From contig JANNXJ010000045.1 in the NCBI GenBank assembly GCA_031409515.1, forward strand, positions 92,532-156,531: a stretch of 64,000 nucleotides of DNA, in the 5' to 3' direction. The notes beneath the pieces were generated by a model, which saw nothing but the letters and a program-made list of their open reading frames with translations, made no database searches and was not told the origin of the DNA. The translations under genes and the position numbers were made by a program. Position 1 is the first letter of the stretch; each line of letters opens with the position of its first letter. The DNA comes from SHZI01 sp031409515 (lineage in GTDB: Bacteria; Pseudomonadota; Gammaproteobacteria; Steroidobacterales; GCA-2729495). Positions 27,986-36,135 of this stretch are shown one piece after another.

Positions 27986-29742
27986 TACATGTACTCCAGG
28001 GGGCGAATGCCCAGCAGGCCCAGCCCGGTTGCCAGTACGGTGCGGGCACTCCCAACGAGCTCCAGTCGGGCCCGGCTACGGGCGGGGTCGGCCTCGTCCA
28101 GCACGACGTGCCGGTTGTAGAACGCGTTGAAGATACTGGCCAGATCGTGCAGGTAGTGAGCCACCTCGAAGGGCTCCCGTTGCTCGGCCCCGCGCTGGAC
28201 GGCGGGGCCAAAACCGCGGAGCTTCTGCACCAGAGCCCATTCCTCGTCGGCGACCAGCAGCGCGAGGTCACCTGCTGCGGCGGTTGTGGCCACGCCGGCG
28301 TCCACGGCCTTGCGGAACAGGCCATGCATGCGCGCATGGGTGTACTGGAGATAAGGACCGGTATTGCCCTCGAACTGCAGAACGGTGTCCCAGTCGAAGG
28401 TCACATCCGTCAGCCGCCGGGACGAGACGTCGAAGTAGAGCAGCGCGGCCTGCCCCACGGCCTCGCTGATGGTGGCCAGCTCAGCGGGTGGTACCGCCGG
28501 CAGTCCACGAGTGTTGCCTGCTGAGCGCTCCTCCCGGTACCGGGCCGCCCTGTCCCGGGCTTCGTCCAGCACGGCCTCCAGCCACACCGCTTCGCCCTTG
28601 CGGGTGGACATGCCGCGCACGTAGCCAAAGCTCACGTTCTCGCAGAGTGCGGGCCAGTTCACCGGCCATTGCTCCGCTACGGCCAGCTTGCCCAGGGCCG
28701 CGAAGACCTGGGCAAAGTGGTCCTCCTGCCGGGAGACGACGTAAACATTGGCGCCAAACTGGTAACGCTCCCAGCGGTCAATAGCCTCCGCGCAGTCTCG
28801 CGCGGCGTAGGTCGACGCACCGTCGGACTTCTGCAGCATGCAGGGCGCAATTTCCCGGCCGATGACGTCCGACACGTCGACGACGATGGCGCCCAGAGAC
28901 TCCCTGGCCACGCCTGCCTTGAGGAAGCGGGCGATCACCGGCTGGACCTTGGCGTTTAGCGACGACTCCCCGTCGTAGGAGTCGAACTCGATGCCGAGCC
29001 GGTCGTAGGTGCGGTGGAAGCCCTCCAGGGAGAGGGACCGGAAACGCTCCCACAGCCGGACGATCTCCGGGTCGCCCTGCTCCAGTCGCAGGAACAGGCT
29101 GCGCGCCTGCTCGCGCACGCCCGGATCCTGCTCACTGTCCCGGTTAGCCCGAATGTACAGCTCAACCAGGTAGTCGATAGCCCGGGCTTCCAGGGCGGCC
29201 TCGTCACCCCACTGCTGCCAGGCCCAGATCACAAAGCCGAACTGCGTCCCCCAGTCGCCGATGTAGTTCTTGCGGATGACCCGCCAGCCCTCGAAGGTGA
29301 AGATCCGGGCGAGATCTGCCCCGAGATTGGTCGAGCGCAGGTGCCCGAAATGGAAGGGCTTGGCGATGTTCGGCGCCGAAAAATCCAGCACCAGCGTGCG
29401 GCCACCGCCGAGGTCACGCCGGCCGAAGCCCGCCGGATTGTCCCGAATCTCTCCCAGCACCTGTTCCGCGACATTCGCCCGGTCGAGAAAGAGGTTGAGA
29501 TAAGGGCCCTCCGCCCGGGCGCTTAAGATGATCGGGTCCCGGACAATCCTGGCGGCCAGGTTTTTCGCGATCACGCCGGGTGCCGAGCGGAGCTCCTTCG
29601 CCAGCTGGAAACAGGGAAAGGCCACGTCGCCCAGGGCAGGATTCGGGGGCACGGTGAGCGCTGCTTCGATGTGGGCGGTCCGCTCGACTGGCCAGTCGAG
29701 TGCCTTGCGCACAACCTGCGCGATGTGAGAGGTGATCTGCAT
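27985..29742 (-). CDS. argS: Arginine-tRNA ligase
   Basis: A 585-residue class I aminoacyl-tRNA synthetase. The Arg-specific N-terminal domain is followed by the HIGH-type motif FHFGHLRST (in SAPNIAKPFHFGHLRST), the MSTRKGEAVWL stretch stands in the KMSKS position, and the C-terminal anticodon-binding DALR domain ends the protein (LASIFNAFYNRHVVL). Length matches the family (about 560-590). It follows priA by 36 bp and precedes the SPOR gene, the order seen in Pseudomonas. Confidence 0.97.
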   Translation of the reverse strand: MQITSHIAQVVRKALDWPVERTAHIEAALTVPPNPALGDVAFPCFQLAKELRSAPGVIAKNLAARIVRDPIILSARAEGPYLNLFLDRANVAEQVLGEIRDNPAGFGRRDLGGGRTLVLDFSAPNIAKPFHFGHLRSTNLGADLARIFTFEGWRVIRKNYIGDWGTQFGFVIWAWQQWGDEAALEARAIDYLVELYIRANRDSEQDPGVREQARSLFLRLEQGDPEIVRLWERFRSLSLEGFHRTYDRLGIEFDSYDGESSLNAKVQPVIARFLKAGVARESLGAIVVDVSDVIGREIAPCMLQKSDGASTYAARDCAEAIDRWERYQFGANVYVVSRQEDHFAQVFAALGKLAVAEQWPVNWPALCENVSFGYVRGMSTRKGEAVWLEAVLDEARDRAARYREERSAGNTRGLPAVPPAELATISEAVGQAALLYFDVSSRRLTDVTFDWDTVLQFEGNTGPYLQYTHARMHGLFRKAVDAGVATTAAAGDLALLVADEEWALVQKLRGFGPAVQRGAEQREPFEVAHYLHDLASIFNAFYNRHVVLDEADPARSRARLELVGSARTVLATGLGLLGIRPLEYM

Positions 29743-29778
29743 CTTGGTGCGTAGCGGGTCCCGGGAACCCGCGGGATT

Positions 29779-31788
29779 CTAGAACAATTCAGACGGGTCC
29801 ACGTCCACGCTCCAGCGCACGCGTCGCTGGGTCGGTAGCGCCGACAGCGCCGCGCGAAAGTCCGGCAGGAACCGCTGCAGAACACGCCGGGCGTCTGCCT
29901 GCAGCAGCAGTTGTCCCCGGTAGCGTCCGGAGCGGCGTTCCATGGGTGCGGGTGCGGGGCCGAGCACGCGGAGCCCAGGCGGGAGGCCGGTGCGCGCGAG
30001 GGCCGCCGCCGACTCCAGAAAAGAGAAGACCAGTGGCCGCTCGGTCGCCTCCGCGCGCACCAGTGCCAGGGAGGACCAGGGCGGCCAGCCGGCCTGCCGT
30101 CGCTCAGCCAGCGCCAGGTCAGCGAATGCGCCGTAGCCCTCCGCCAGTAACACCCGGAGCAGCGGGTGATCAGGAAACAGGGTCTGCAGGTAAACCTCCC
30201 CGGGACGGTCGGCACGACCGGCACGACCGGCCACCTGGATGAACGTCTGGGCCAGGCGTTCAGCGCTGCGAAAGTCCGTGCCGAAGAGTCCCTGGTCCAC
30301 ATCGACGATGCCCACCAGGGTGACACCGGGAAAATCATGGCCCTTGGTGAGCATCTGGGTCCCCAGCAGGAGTCGCGCCTCCAGGCTATGGACCCGCTCC
30401 AGGCGGCGCTCAATTTCGCCCCGCCGGCGTGTGGTGTCCCGGTCGATGCGCTCCATGGCCTGGTCCGGAAACTCCCGGGCGAGGGCCTGTTCCAGGCGTT
30501 CGGTGCCCTGGCCCACGGCCCGGAGTTCGGCATGGCAGGCCGGGCAGTCCTCCGGCAACGCCCGGTCACTCCCGCAGTGGTGACAGGTCACCCGGCCCCG
30601 CTGCTGGTGGAGGACCATCCGCGCATCGCACCGGTCACAGCTGATCACCGTTCCGCACCCGACGCACACGACGGTCGGCGCGTAGCCGCGCCGGTTGAGG
30701 AAGATGAGCACCTGGCCATCCGCAGCGAGGTGCCGGCGGATAGCAGCAAGCAGCGGCTGGGTCAGCCCGTCCCGGGGCTGGTGGGTGCGCATGTCAATGA
30801 GGTGGGCCGTGGGCTGGCCTGCAGCGCCGGCCCGCTCCGCCAGCACCAGGCGCTCGTAGCGGCCACTCTGCGCGTTCTCTACCGATTCGAGCGCCGGGGT
30901 GGCGGAACCCAGCACCAGCGGGATGCCCAGCTCCCGCGCCCGCCACACGGCAAGGTCCCGGGCCGAGTAACGAAAGCCGTCCTGCTGCTTGTAGCTGGCG
31001 TCATGCTCCTCGTCGACCACCAGCAAACCGGGATGCTTCAGTGGGGTGAAGATGGCCGACCGGGTGCCAATGACGATCCGGGCGGTGCCGTCCCGCGCCG
31101 CGGTCCAGGCCCGCAGCCGCTCGCCATCGGCCAGCCCGGAATGCAGCACCGCCATGGGTACCGGGAAGCGCCGCCGGAAGCGCTCCAGGAGTTGCGGTGT
31201 CAGCCCGATTTCCGGCACGAGCACGAGGGACTGCTGGCCCGCGTTCAGCCGTTCCTGGATGCAGCGCAGGTAGACCTCGGTCTTGCCGCTGCCGGTCACC
31301 CCGTCCAGCAGGAAACAGCGGAAGCCCGCCGCGGCATTGACGGCGGCCACGGCCCGCCCCTGCTCGTTGGTGAGCACCGGTGGAACGTCGGCGCTCGCCA
31401 GCTCTGCAGCCGCTGCCGGTGGCGCCTTCAGCTTGCGTCGTCGGGTCGGCTCCCGGCCTTCCCGCAGGGCTTTCGGCAGGGCGGCCGCAATCACCTCCCC
31501 GGGCGGGTGCTGGTAATAGGCCGATGCCCAGCTCAGCAGACGCCGCAGGTCATCGGCCAGCAGCGGTTCGGCATCCAGAACTGCCAGCGCCTGGCGCAGT
31601 TTCCCCTCGGGCACTGTGCTCCCGGCCTTGAGCCCCATCAGCAGGCCCACCCGGGTGCCCTTGCCGAAAGGCACCCGGACGCGCATGCCCGGCCGGAGTT
31701 CGAACGCCATAGCGGGCGGCGGGAGGTAATCGAAGAGGCCCATCAGCGGCGCAGCAACGGCCACTTCCAGAATCTGGGCGCCCTCCAC
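29779..31788 (-). CDS. priA: Primosomal protein N' (replication restart helicase)
   Basis: A 669-residue 3'-to-5' helicase that restarts stalled forks. The N-terminal 3'BD begins EVAVAAPLMGLFDYLPP. Helicase motifs include Walker A GVTGSGKTEVYL and the VDEEHDASYKQQ DEEH box. Eight zinc cysteines appear in the segment CVGCGTVISCDRCDARMVL...CHHCGS...CPAC, as in all PriA proteins. The start is unsettled: GTG 31788 is used, but it has no clear ribosome site and lies in a DnaA-box palindrome; TTG 31863 and GTG 31800 are alternatives. Operon with argS and the SPOR gene. Confidence 0.95.
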   Translation of the reverse strand: MEGAQILEVAVAAPLMGLFDYLPPPAMAFELRPGMRVRVPFGKGTRVGLLMGLKAGSTVPEGKLRQALAVLDAEPLLADDLRRLLSWASAYYQHPPGEVIAAALPKALREGREPTRRRKLKAPPAAAAELASADVPPVLTNEQGRAVAAVNAAAGFRCFLLDGVTGSGKTEVYLRCIQERLNAGQQSLVLVPEIGLTPQLLERFRRRFPVPMAVLHSGLADGERLRAWTAARDGTARIVIGTRSAIFTPLKHPGLLVVDEEHDASYKQQDGFRYSARDLAVWRARELGIPLVLGSATPALESVENAQSGRYERLVLAERAGAAGQPTAHLIDMRTHQPRDGLTQPLLAAIRRHLAADGQVLIFLNRRGYAPTVVCVGCGTVISCDRCDARMVLHQQRGRVTCHHCGSDRALPEDCPACHAELRAVGQGTERLEQALAREFPDQAMERIDRDTTRRRGEIERRLERVHSLEARLLLGTQMLTKGHDFPGVTLVGIVDVDQGLFGTDFRSAERLAQTFIQVAGRAGRADRPGEVYLQTLFPDHPLLRVLLAEGYGAFADLALAERRQAGWPPWSSLALVRAEATERPLVFSFLESAAALARTGLPPGLRVLGPAPAPMERRSGRYRGQLLLQADARRVLQRFLPDFRAALSALPTQRRVRWSVDVDPSELF

Positions 31789-31824
31789 AGACTTATCCAC
31801 AGATCCTGTGGATAAGTCTGTGGA
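31784..31824. promoter_or_regulatory. 41-bp perfect palindrome carrying two DnaA boxes
   Basis: The 19-base arm at 31784-31802 is exactly reversed at 31806-31824 around a 3-base centre. Each arm contains a consensus DnaA box: TTATCCACA at 31793-31801 and TGTGGATAA at 31807-31815. It overlaps the presumed start of priA. A DnaA-controlled promoter or an origin-like site is inferred. Confidence 0.7.
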
Positions 31825-32171
31825 CAAGCAGGGGCAAAGGGGTCTTTCTGCCAAGCTCGTCAACCATTATGACAACCTGATCATTTTTTGCTCTAAGTGT
31901 ATTAACCATATATTTCATTGTGTTATGAGTACCTGCTCAAGTGTCGAGCGCGAAGCAAACGCTAAATGGCACCTTTTCGTAGGGATTGTGCATAAGTGTG
32001 GCCCCGGAGAGAGTTTCAGAGGGGGTTGCCGAGGCCTTTGTCAACCCCTTTGGCGACGAATCGTTGTCCGCCCTCCAGGCGCAGGAGAATGCGGCAGTAT
32101 GCTAAATCCCGACGATCTCGGGGTTCTGCCCCGACTCCGTCCCTACCCAGCAGCCCGGTAATGAGGAAGTG
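31819..32171. other. AT-rich gap upstream of priA with further DnaA-box-like sequences
   Basis: Between the priA start and the next small gene lie about 350 bases without a clear gene. A DnaA-box variant TTGTCCACA (reverse strand, 31819-31827) and a second consensus box TTATGCACA (reverse strand, 31987-31995) sit on either side of a strongly AT-rich segment (about 31860-31931) that stands out from the GC-rich surroundings. This probably contains the priA promoter, and the box-AT-box layout is origin-like. One small frame (31998-32105) is described separately. Confidence 0.5.
31998..32105 (+). CDS. Possible small protein of 35 residues
   Basis: A GTG-started frame encodes 35 residues beginning MAPERVSEGVAEAF and ending SALQAQENAAVC. 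The composition (acidic, with a NPFGDES turn) looks more protein-like than random translation of the region, but there is no convincing ribosome site, no homologue I recognise, and the frame is short. It precedes the next small gene by 66 bp. Could be a remnant of a larger gene. Confidence 0.25.
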   Translation: MAPERVSEGVAEAFVNPFGDESLSALQAQENAAVC

Positions 32172-32402
32172 ATGCACGCGGCGACCGGCCTGTGGCTCTG
32201 CCTCCTGGGCCTCGTACCCGGTCCCGGCGTCGGCCCGGGGGCGGCGGCAACCGTCGAGGCTGGCGATGAACTCGTCGAGTTCCTGGAGTTTCTGGGGGAC
32301 GAAAACACCGCCAGCGAGGCATGGAACGGCTTTTTCGACAGCCTGCCGGAAGGTGGGATCGACAGCGATAGCGCGCCTAAAGGCGCTCCTACAACGCCTT
32401 GA
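32172..32402 (+). CDS. Small hypothetical exported or membrane-anchored protein
   Basis: A 76-residue protein starting at ATG 32172 after a GAGGAAG ribosome site. The N-terminus is hydrophobic (GLWLCLLGLVPGPGVG), possibly a signal peptide, followed by an acidic segment DELVEFLEFLGDEN and a Trp/Phe patch. Acidic small proteins of this look are seen in gammaproteobacteria but I cannot name the family. The last dozen residues (from about DSAPKGAP) and the region before the stop are encoded by a family-B repeat (32372-32392), so the original C-terminus was probably replaced. Confidence 0.5.
   Translation: MHAATGLWLCLLGLVPGPGVGPGAAATVEAGDELVEFLEFLGDENTASEAWNGFFDSLPEGGIDSDSAPKGAPTTP
32372..32392 (-). 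repeat. Single REP family B unit at the 3' end of pntB
   Basis: These 21 bases match the right arm of the palindrome at 26361-26383, including the GGCGC hairpin and the terminal CTAC (GTAG on the minus strand). The pntB stop TAG (32389-32391, minus strand) lies in it, as does the 3' end of the small gene on the plus strand. Confidence 0.85.
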
Positions 32403-33771
32403 CGGCCTGAATCAGGGCCGCAGCGACGGCCTGCCCGTCCCCGTAGAGCATGTGGGTGTTGTCGAGAAAGAACAGGCCGTTCTCGATGCCCGAGAAGCCG
32501 GCGCCCTTGCCGCGCTTGATCACGATGACGTTCCTGGACTTGTCTGCGTTCAGGATCGGCATGCCGTAGATGGGGCTGGACTTGTCGGTCCGGGCCGCCG
32601 GATTGACCACATCGTTGGCGCCGATGATGAGGGCGACGTCGGTGTTGTCGAATTCTGCGTTGATCTCGGACTCGTCGTAGATCACGTCGTAGGGAACCCC
32701 TGCTTCCGCAAGCAGCACGTTCATGTGGCCCGGCATCCGGCCCGCCACCGGGTGAATGGCGAACTTAACGGTCACGCCCCGCTCCTGCAGCAGCTTGGCC
32801 AGCTCCCACACCTTGTGCTGGGCCTGGGCCACCGCCATGCCATAGCCTGGCACGATGATCACTTTCTGCGCGAAAGCCATCATCACGCCCACGTCGGCAG
32901 CGTCGATGGGCTTCATCGACCCGCTGACTTCGCCCTGGGGACCCGCCGTGTCGCCGAAGCCGGAGAACAGCACGTTGGCCAGTGACCGGTTCATGGCCTT
33001 GGCCATCAGCTGGGTGAGCAGGGTGCCGGCGGAGCCCACCACCATCCCGGCAATGATCATGGCCGCGTTGTTGAGCACAAAGCCCTCGAAAGCGACCGCC
33101 AGACCGGTAAGCGCGTTGTAGAGGGAAATCACCACCGGCATATCAGCGCCGCCGATCGGCAGCGTCATGGTCACGCCGAGCACCAGAGCCAGCCCGAAGA
33201 AGAGGGTGACCATGCCCGGCACGGGACCGGCCGCAGCCAGCACCAGAGAAGCGCCCGCCAGCACCGAAGCCAGGAGCAAAGCCAGGTTGACGAAGTTCTG
33301 CCCGCGGAACCGGAACGACCGCTTGATGAGGTCCTGAAGTTTACCGAAGGCGATCAGGCTGCCCGAGAAAGACACCGCGCCGATAAGTCCGCCGAGCACA
33401 GCCAGCGCCAGGACCACGGTGGAATGGGCTTCACCCTTGAAGAGCTCGACGGCCGCGATCGCTGCTGCCGCACCACCGCCCATGCCGTTGTAGAGCGCAA
33501 TCATCTGGGGCATGTCGGTCATGGCCACGCGCTTGCCGGTAATCCAGGCCACGCCACCACCCAGGGCGATGGCGACGAGGATTAGCACGATGTTGCCCAT
33601 GTCCGGGGTAAAGAAGGTTGCGATCGTCGCCACCACCATTCCCGCGCCCGCCCAGACGATGCCACCCCGTGCCGTGACCGGGGAACTCATGCGCTTCAGG
33701 CCCGTGATGAACAGGAACGCGGCGAGCAGGTAGCTCGCCGAAACCAGTACTGCTGCTATCCCCGAGCCCAT
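32389..33771 (-). CDS. pntB: NAD(P) transhydrogenase beta subunit
   Basis: A 460-residue subunit of the proton-translocating transhydrogenase that makes NADPH from NADH. About nine membrane helices occupy the first 270 residues; the C-terminal NADP-binding domain III shows PGYGMAVAQAQHKVWEL, GRMPGHMNVLLAEA and GANDVVNPAAR. Start overlaps the pntA2 stop by one base (TGATG). Its stop comes from a family-B repeat. Length matches the family. Confidence 0.96.
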   Translation of the reverse strand: MGSGIAAVLVSASYLLAAFLFITGLKRMSSPVTARGGIVWAGAGMVVATIATFFTPDMGNIVLILVAIALGGGVAWITGKRVAMTDMPQMIALYNGMGGGAAAAIAAVELFKGEAHSTVVLALAVLGGLIGAVSFSGSLIAFGKLQDLIKRSFRFRGQNFVNLALLLASVLAGASLVLAAAGPVPGMVTLFFGLALVLGVTMTLPIGGADMPVVISLYNALTGLAVAFEGFVLNNAAMIIAGMVVGSAGTLLTQLMAKAMNRSLANVLFSGFGDTAGPQGEVSGSMKPIDAADVGVMMAFAQKVIIVPGYGMAVAQAQHKVWELAKLLQERGVTVKFAIHPVAGRMPGHMNVLLAEAGVPYDVIYDESEINAEFDNTDVALIIGANDVVNPAARTDKSSPIYGMPILNADKSRNVIVIKRGKGAGFSGIENGLFFLDNTHMLYGDGQAVAAALIQAVKAL

Positions 33772-34085
33772 CAGTGTTTCTTCCCGCCCGCTGGGCCGCC
33801 CGACGACTTGCTGGACTTGAACATCTCCAGCATCCGCTCGGTCACCACGTAGCCGCCCACCGCATTGCCCGCGCCCAGGGCGACCCCGAGGAAGCCAATG
33901 ACGAGTTCGAGGGTGGTATCCGCCCGGCCCAGCGCAACCATCGCGCCGACCAGCACGATGCCGTGCACGAAGTTGGAGCCGGACATCAGTGGCGTGTGCA
34001 GGATGGTGGGTACCCGGCCGATCACCTCGTAGCCGGTGAAGGCCGCGAGCATGAAAATGTACAGGGCGATAAAACCGTCGATCAT
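33771..34085 (-). CDS. pntA2: NAD(P) transhydrogenase alpha subunit, part 2 (membrane)
   Basis: A 104-residue membrane piece with three to four helices, beginning IDGFIALYIFMLAAFTGYEVIGRVP, which corresponds to the membrane half of a full-length PntA. In this organism PntA is split into two genes, as in Rhodospirillum and relatives, rather than one chain as in E. coli. Tail KSSKSSGGPAGGKKH is a polar cytoplasmic end. It lies 13 bases after pntA1. Confidence 0.93.
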   Translation of the reverse strand: MIDGFIALYIFMLAAFTGYEVIGRVPTILHTPLMSGSNFVHGIVLVGAMVALGRADTTLELVIGFLGVALGAGNAVGGYVVTERMLEMFKSSKSSGGPAGGKKH

Positions 34086-34098
34086 GGTCTGGCTCGCA

Positions 34099-35226
34099 TC
34101 AGGTGAAGGCCTTGCGGGTAGGCTCGTGGCGGATAGTTCCGGCGTGGGTCAGCACGGCCCCGGCGAAGACCTCATCGTTCCAGTCGATAGCCAGCTCGCC
34201 CTCCTTGGTAAGAGCCGGAGAGAGGAAATTGAAGAGGTTGCGCGCGTACATCTCGCTGGCGTGGCGGGGCACCGTGGCGGCCAGGTTAACTGGCCCGATG
34301 ATGGTGACCCCACGGTGCACGACAGTCTCGCCGGCCCGGGTCAGCTCGCAGTTGCCGCCACTTTCAGCACCCAGGTCCACGATCACGGCCCCGGGACGCA
34401 TGCGCTCCACGGTTGCCCGGTCGATAAGCCGGGGCGCTGGCCGGCCGGGGACAGCCGCGGTGGTGATCACCAGGTCCGCCTTTGCGACCCGGTCGTTAAC
34501 TACAGCCTGCTGCTTCTGCCGTTCTTCGGCGCTCAGTTCCCGCGCATAGCCTCCGGCGCCATCGGCGGTCACGCCAGTGTCGACAAACTTCGCCCCAAGG
34601 GATTCCACCTGCTCCTTCGTGGCCGCGCGGACGTCGAAAGCCTCAACCACCGCGCCGAGCCGGCGCGCCGTGGCGATGGCCTGCAGGCCCGCCACGCCGG
34701 CGCCCATGATGAGCGCCTGGGATGGCCGGATCGTGCCCGCAGCGGTGGTGAGCATGGGCAGAAACTTGTCGAGGGCCCCGGCGCCCAGCAGGACGGCCTT
34801 GTAGCCTGCCACGGCCGCCTGGGAGGAGAGGGCATCCATGGACTGGGCCCGGGAGATCCGTGGCACCAGTTCCATGGCAAAGCTGGTGATATTGCGCTCA
34901 CAGAAAACCCTGATCAGGTCTTTCTGCAGGTGGGGCTGGAGGTAGCCGATCACGACCGAGCCGGGCTTCAGCGCCGCGGCTTCGGCCAGGGTTGGTGGCT
35001 GCACCCGGAGCAACACCTGGGCCTCGGCCAGCACAGTCCCCGCATCGGCGACGATAGCGGCGTGGCCCTCAAAGTCTGTGTCGGCGAAGCGGGCCTCCGC
35101 AGCGGCACCCGCTTCGATGACCAGGCGTGCCTTGGCCGCGGCGAGCTTTTTCGCCACTTCGGGCACGATGGCAACCCGGGCCTCACCCGGCGCAGTCTCC
35201 CTGATCACGCCAATGGTGACTGGCAT
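34099..35226 (-). CDS. pntA1: NAD(P) transhydrogenase alpha subunit, part 1 (NAD-binding)
   Basis: A 375-residue soluble NAD(H)-binding subunit (domain I). N-terminal half is the alanine-dehydrogenase-like domain (GEARVAIVPEVAKKL), and the Rossmann loop GAGVAGLQAIATARRLGA with the following VEAFDVR acidic end marks NAD specificity. It diverges from the HNH gene. ATG 35226 was chosen because GAGGAG lies 11 bases upstream; GTG 35238 would add four residues and overlap that site. Confidence 0.94.
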   Translation of the reverse strand: MPVTIGVIRETAPGEARVAIVPEVAKKLAAAKARLVIEAGAAAEARFADTDFEGHAAIVADAGTVLAEAQVLLRVQPPTLAEAAALKPGSVVIGYLQPHLQKDLIRVFCERNITSFAMELVPRISRAQSMDALSSQAAVAGYKAVLLGAGALDKFLPMLTTAAGTIRPSQALIMGAGVAGLQAIATARRLGAVVEAFDVRAATKEQVESLGAKFVDTGVTADGAGGYARELSAEERQKQQAVVNDRVAKADLVITTAAVPGRPAPRLIDRATVERMRPGAVIVDLGAESGGNCELTRAGETVVHRGVTIIGPVNLAATVPRHASEMYARNLFNFLSPALTKEGELAIDWNDEVFAGAVLTHAGTIRHEPTRKAFT

Positions 35227-35372
35227 GAGCGTCGTCACTCCTCATATATGGAGCGGGCCGCCGGTCAGCGGCCCGCATAACGCGCAGGATCATGACAGAA
35301 GGAGTGTGACCGGGGAAATTTGATTTTTGGGGCGGAACACGCAATATTTGGCCACAGGCGCCAGCCCCTAGC

Positions 35373-36026
35373 ATGTTGTACCTCCACGACGAAGTCAGCG
35401 ATTTCTCCCAGCAGGTCCTTCGGACCGACGTGGCTGGCATGCCCCTTGAGTGGATCGATTACCGGGACGCCGTTCGCCTGTACTACCTCGGCCAGGTGGC
35501 CTACACCTGCGGGTCGCCCCTCTTTCGCATCCACGGCGGCTTCAGTGCCCTGAGCCGGCAGCAGAGCTGCATCGAGGTGAACTCCATCGTCGCCACGGTC
35601 GGCCGTTCGCCGGAGGTGGCCGAACTTATGGACTGCTACGTTCCGCCCCTCAACAACAAGACCCTGTTCCGGCGGGACTCCAACCTCTGTCTTTACTGCG
35701 GCCTCTACTTTCCGGTCCGGGACCTCACCCGGGACCACGTCCGGCCCCTGTCCAGAGGCGGCGGTGATGCCTGGAACAACGTGGTTACCGCCTGCCGGCG
35801 CTGCAACAACCACAAGGGTGGCCACACGCCGGAGCAGGCGGGCATGCAGCTGATCGCAGTGCCCTTCACGCCCACCTATGCCGAATACATCTACCTGAAG
35901 GGTCGCCGCGTCCTGGCGGACCAGATGGAATTCCTGATGGCGCATATTCCGCGCACCAGTCCGCTGCACCAGCGGCTGGCGTCCAGACTGTTCAGGGCCG
36001 GCCAGGCTACCCAGTCCCACAAATAG
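35373..36026 (+). CDS. HNH endonuclease family protein
   Basis: A 217-residue protein with an HNH nuclease domain at about 105-155: CLYCG (first Cys pair), RDHVRPLSRGG (the catalytic His), NNVVTACRRCNNHKGG (Asn and second Cys pair). The N-terminal 100 residues have an unassigned domain starting MLYLHDEVSDFSQQVL. HNH proteins of this length occur in many proteobacteria as single genes of unknown role and are not clearly part of a restriction system. Transcribed away from pntA1. Confidence 0.88.
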   Translation: MLYLHDEVSDFSQQVLRTDVAGMPLEWIDYRDAVRLYYLGQVAYTCGSPLFRIHGGFSALSRQQSCIEVNSIVATVGRSPEVAELMDCYVPPLNNKTLFRRDSNLCLYCGLYFPVRDLTRDHVRPLSRGGGDAWNNVVTACRRCNNHKGGHTPEQAGMQLIAVPFTPTYAEYIYLKGRRVLADQMEFLMAHIPRTSPLHQRLASRLFRAGQATQSHK

Positions 36027-36135
36027 GGCGACGTTAACCCCGTTCCGGCGTTCCGGGCGGAAGCGACCCCGCCTACAGGCCCCAGGTGCGACGTTAGTCA
36101 CAGCCGACCCGTTTTCCTGCTGCCATGGCTGGCAT

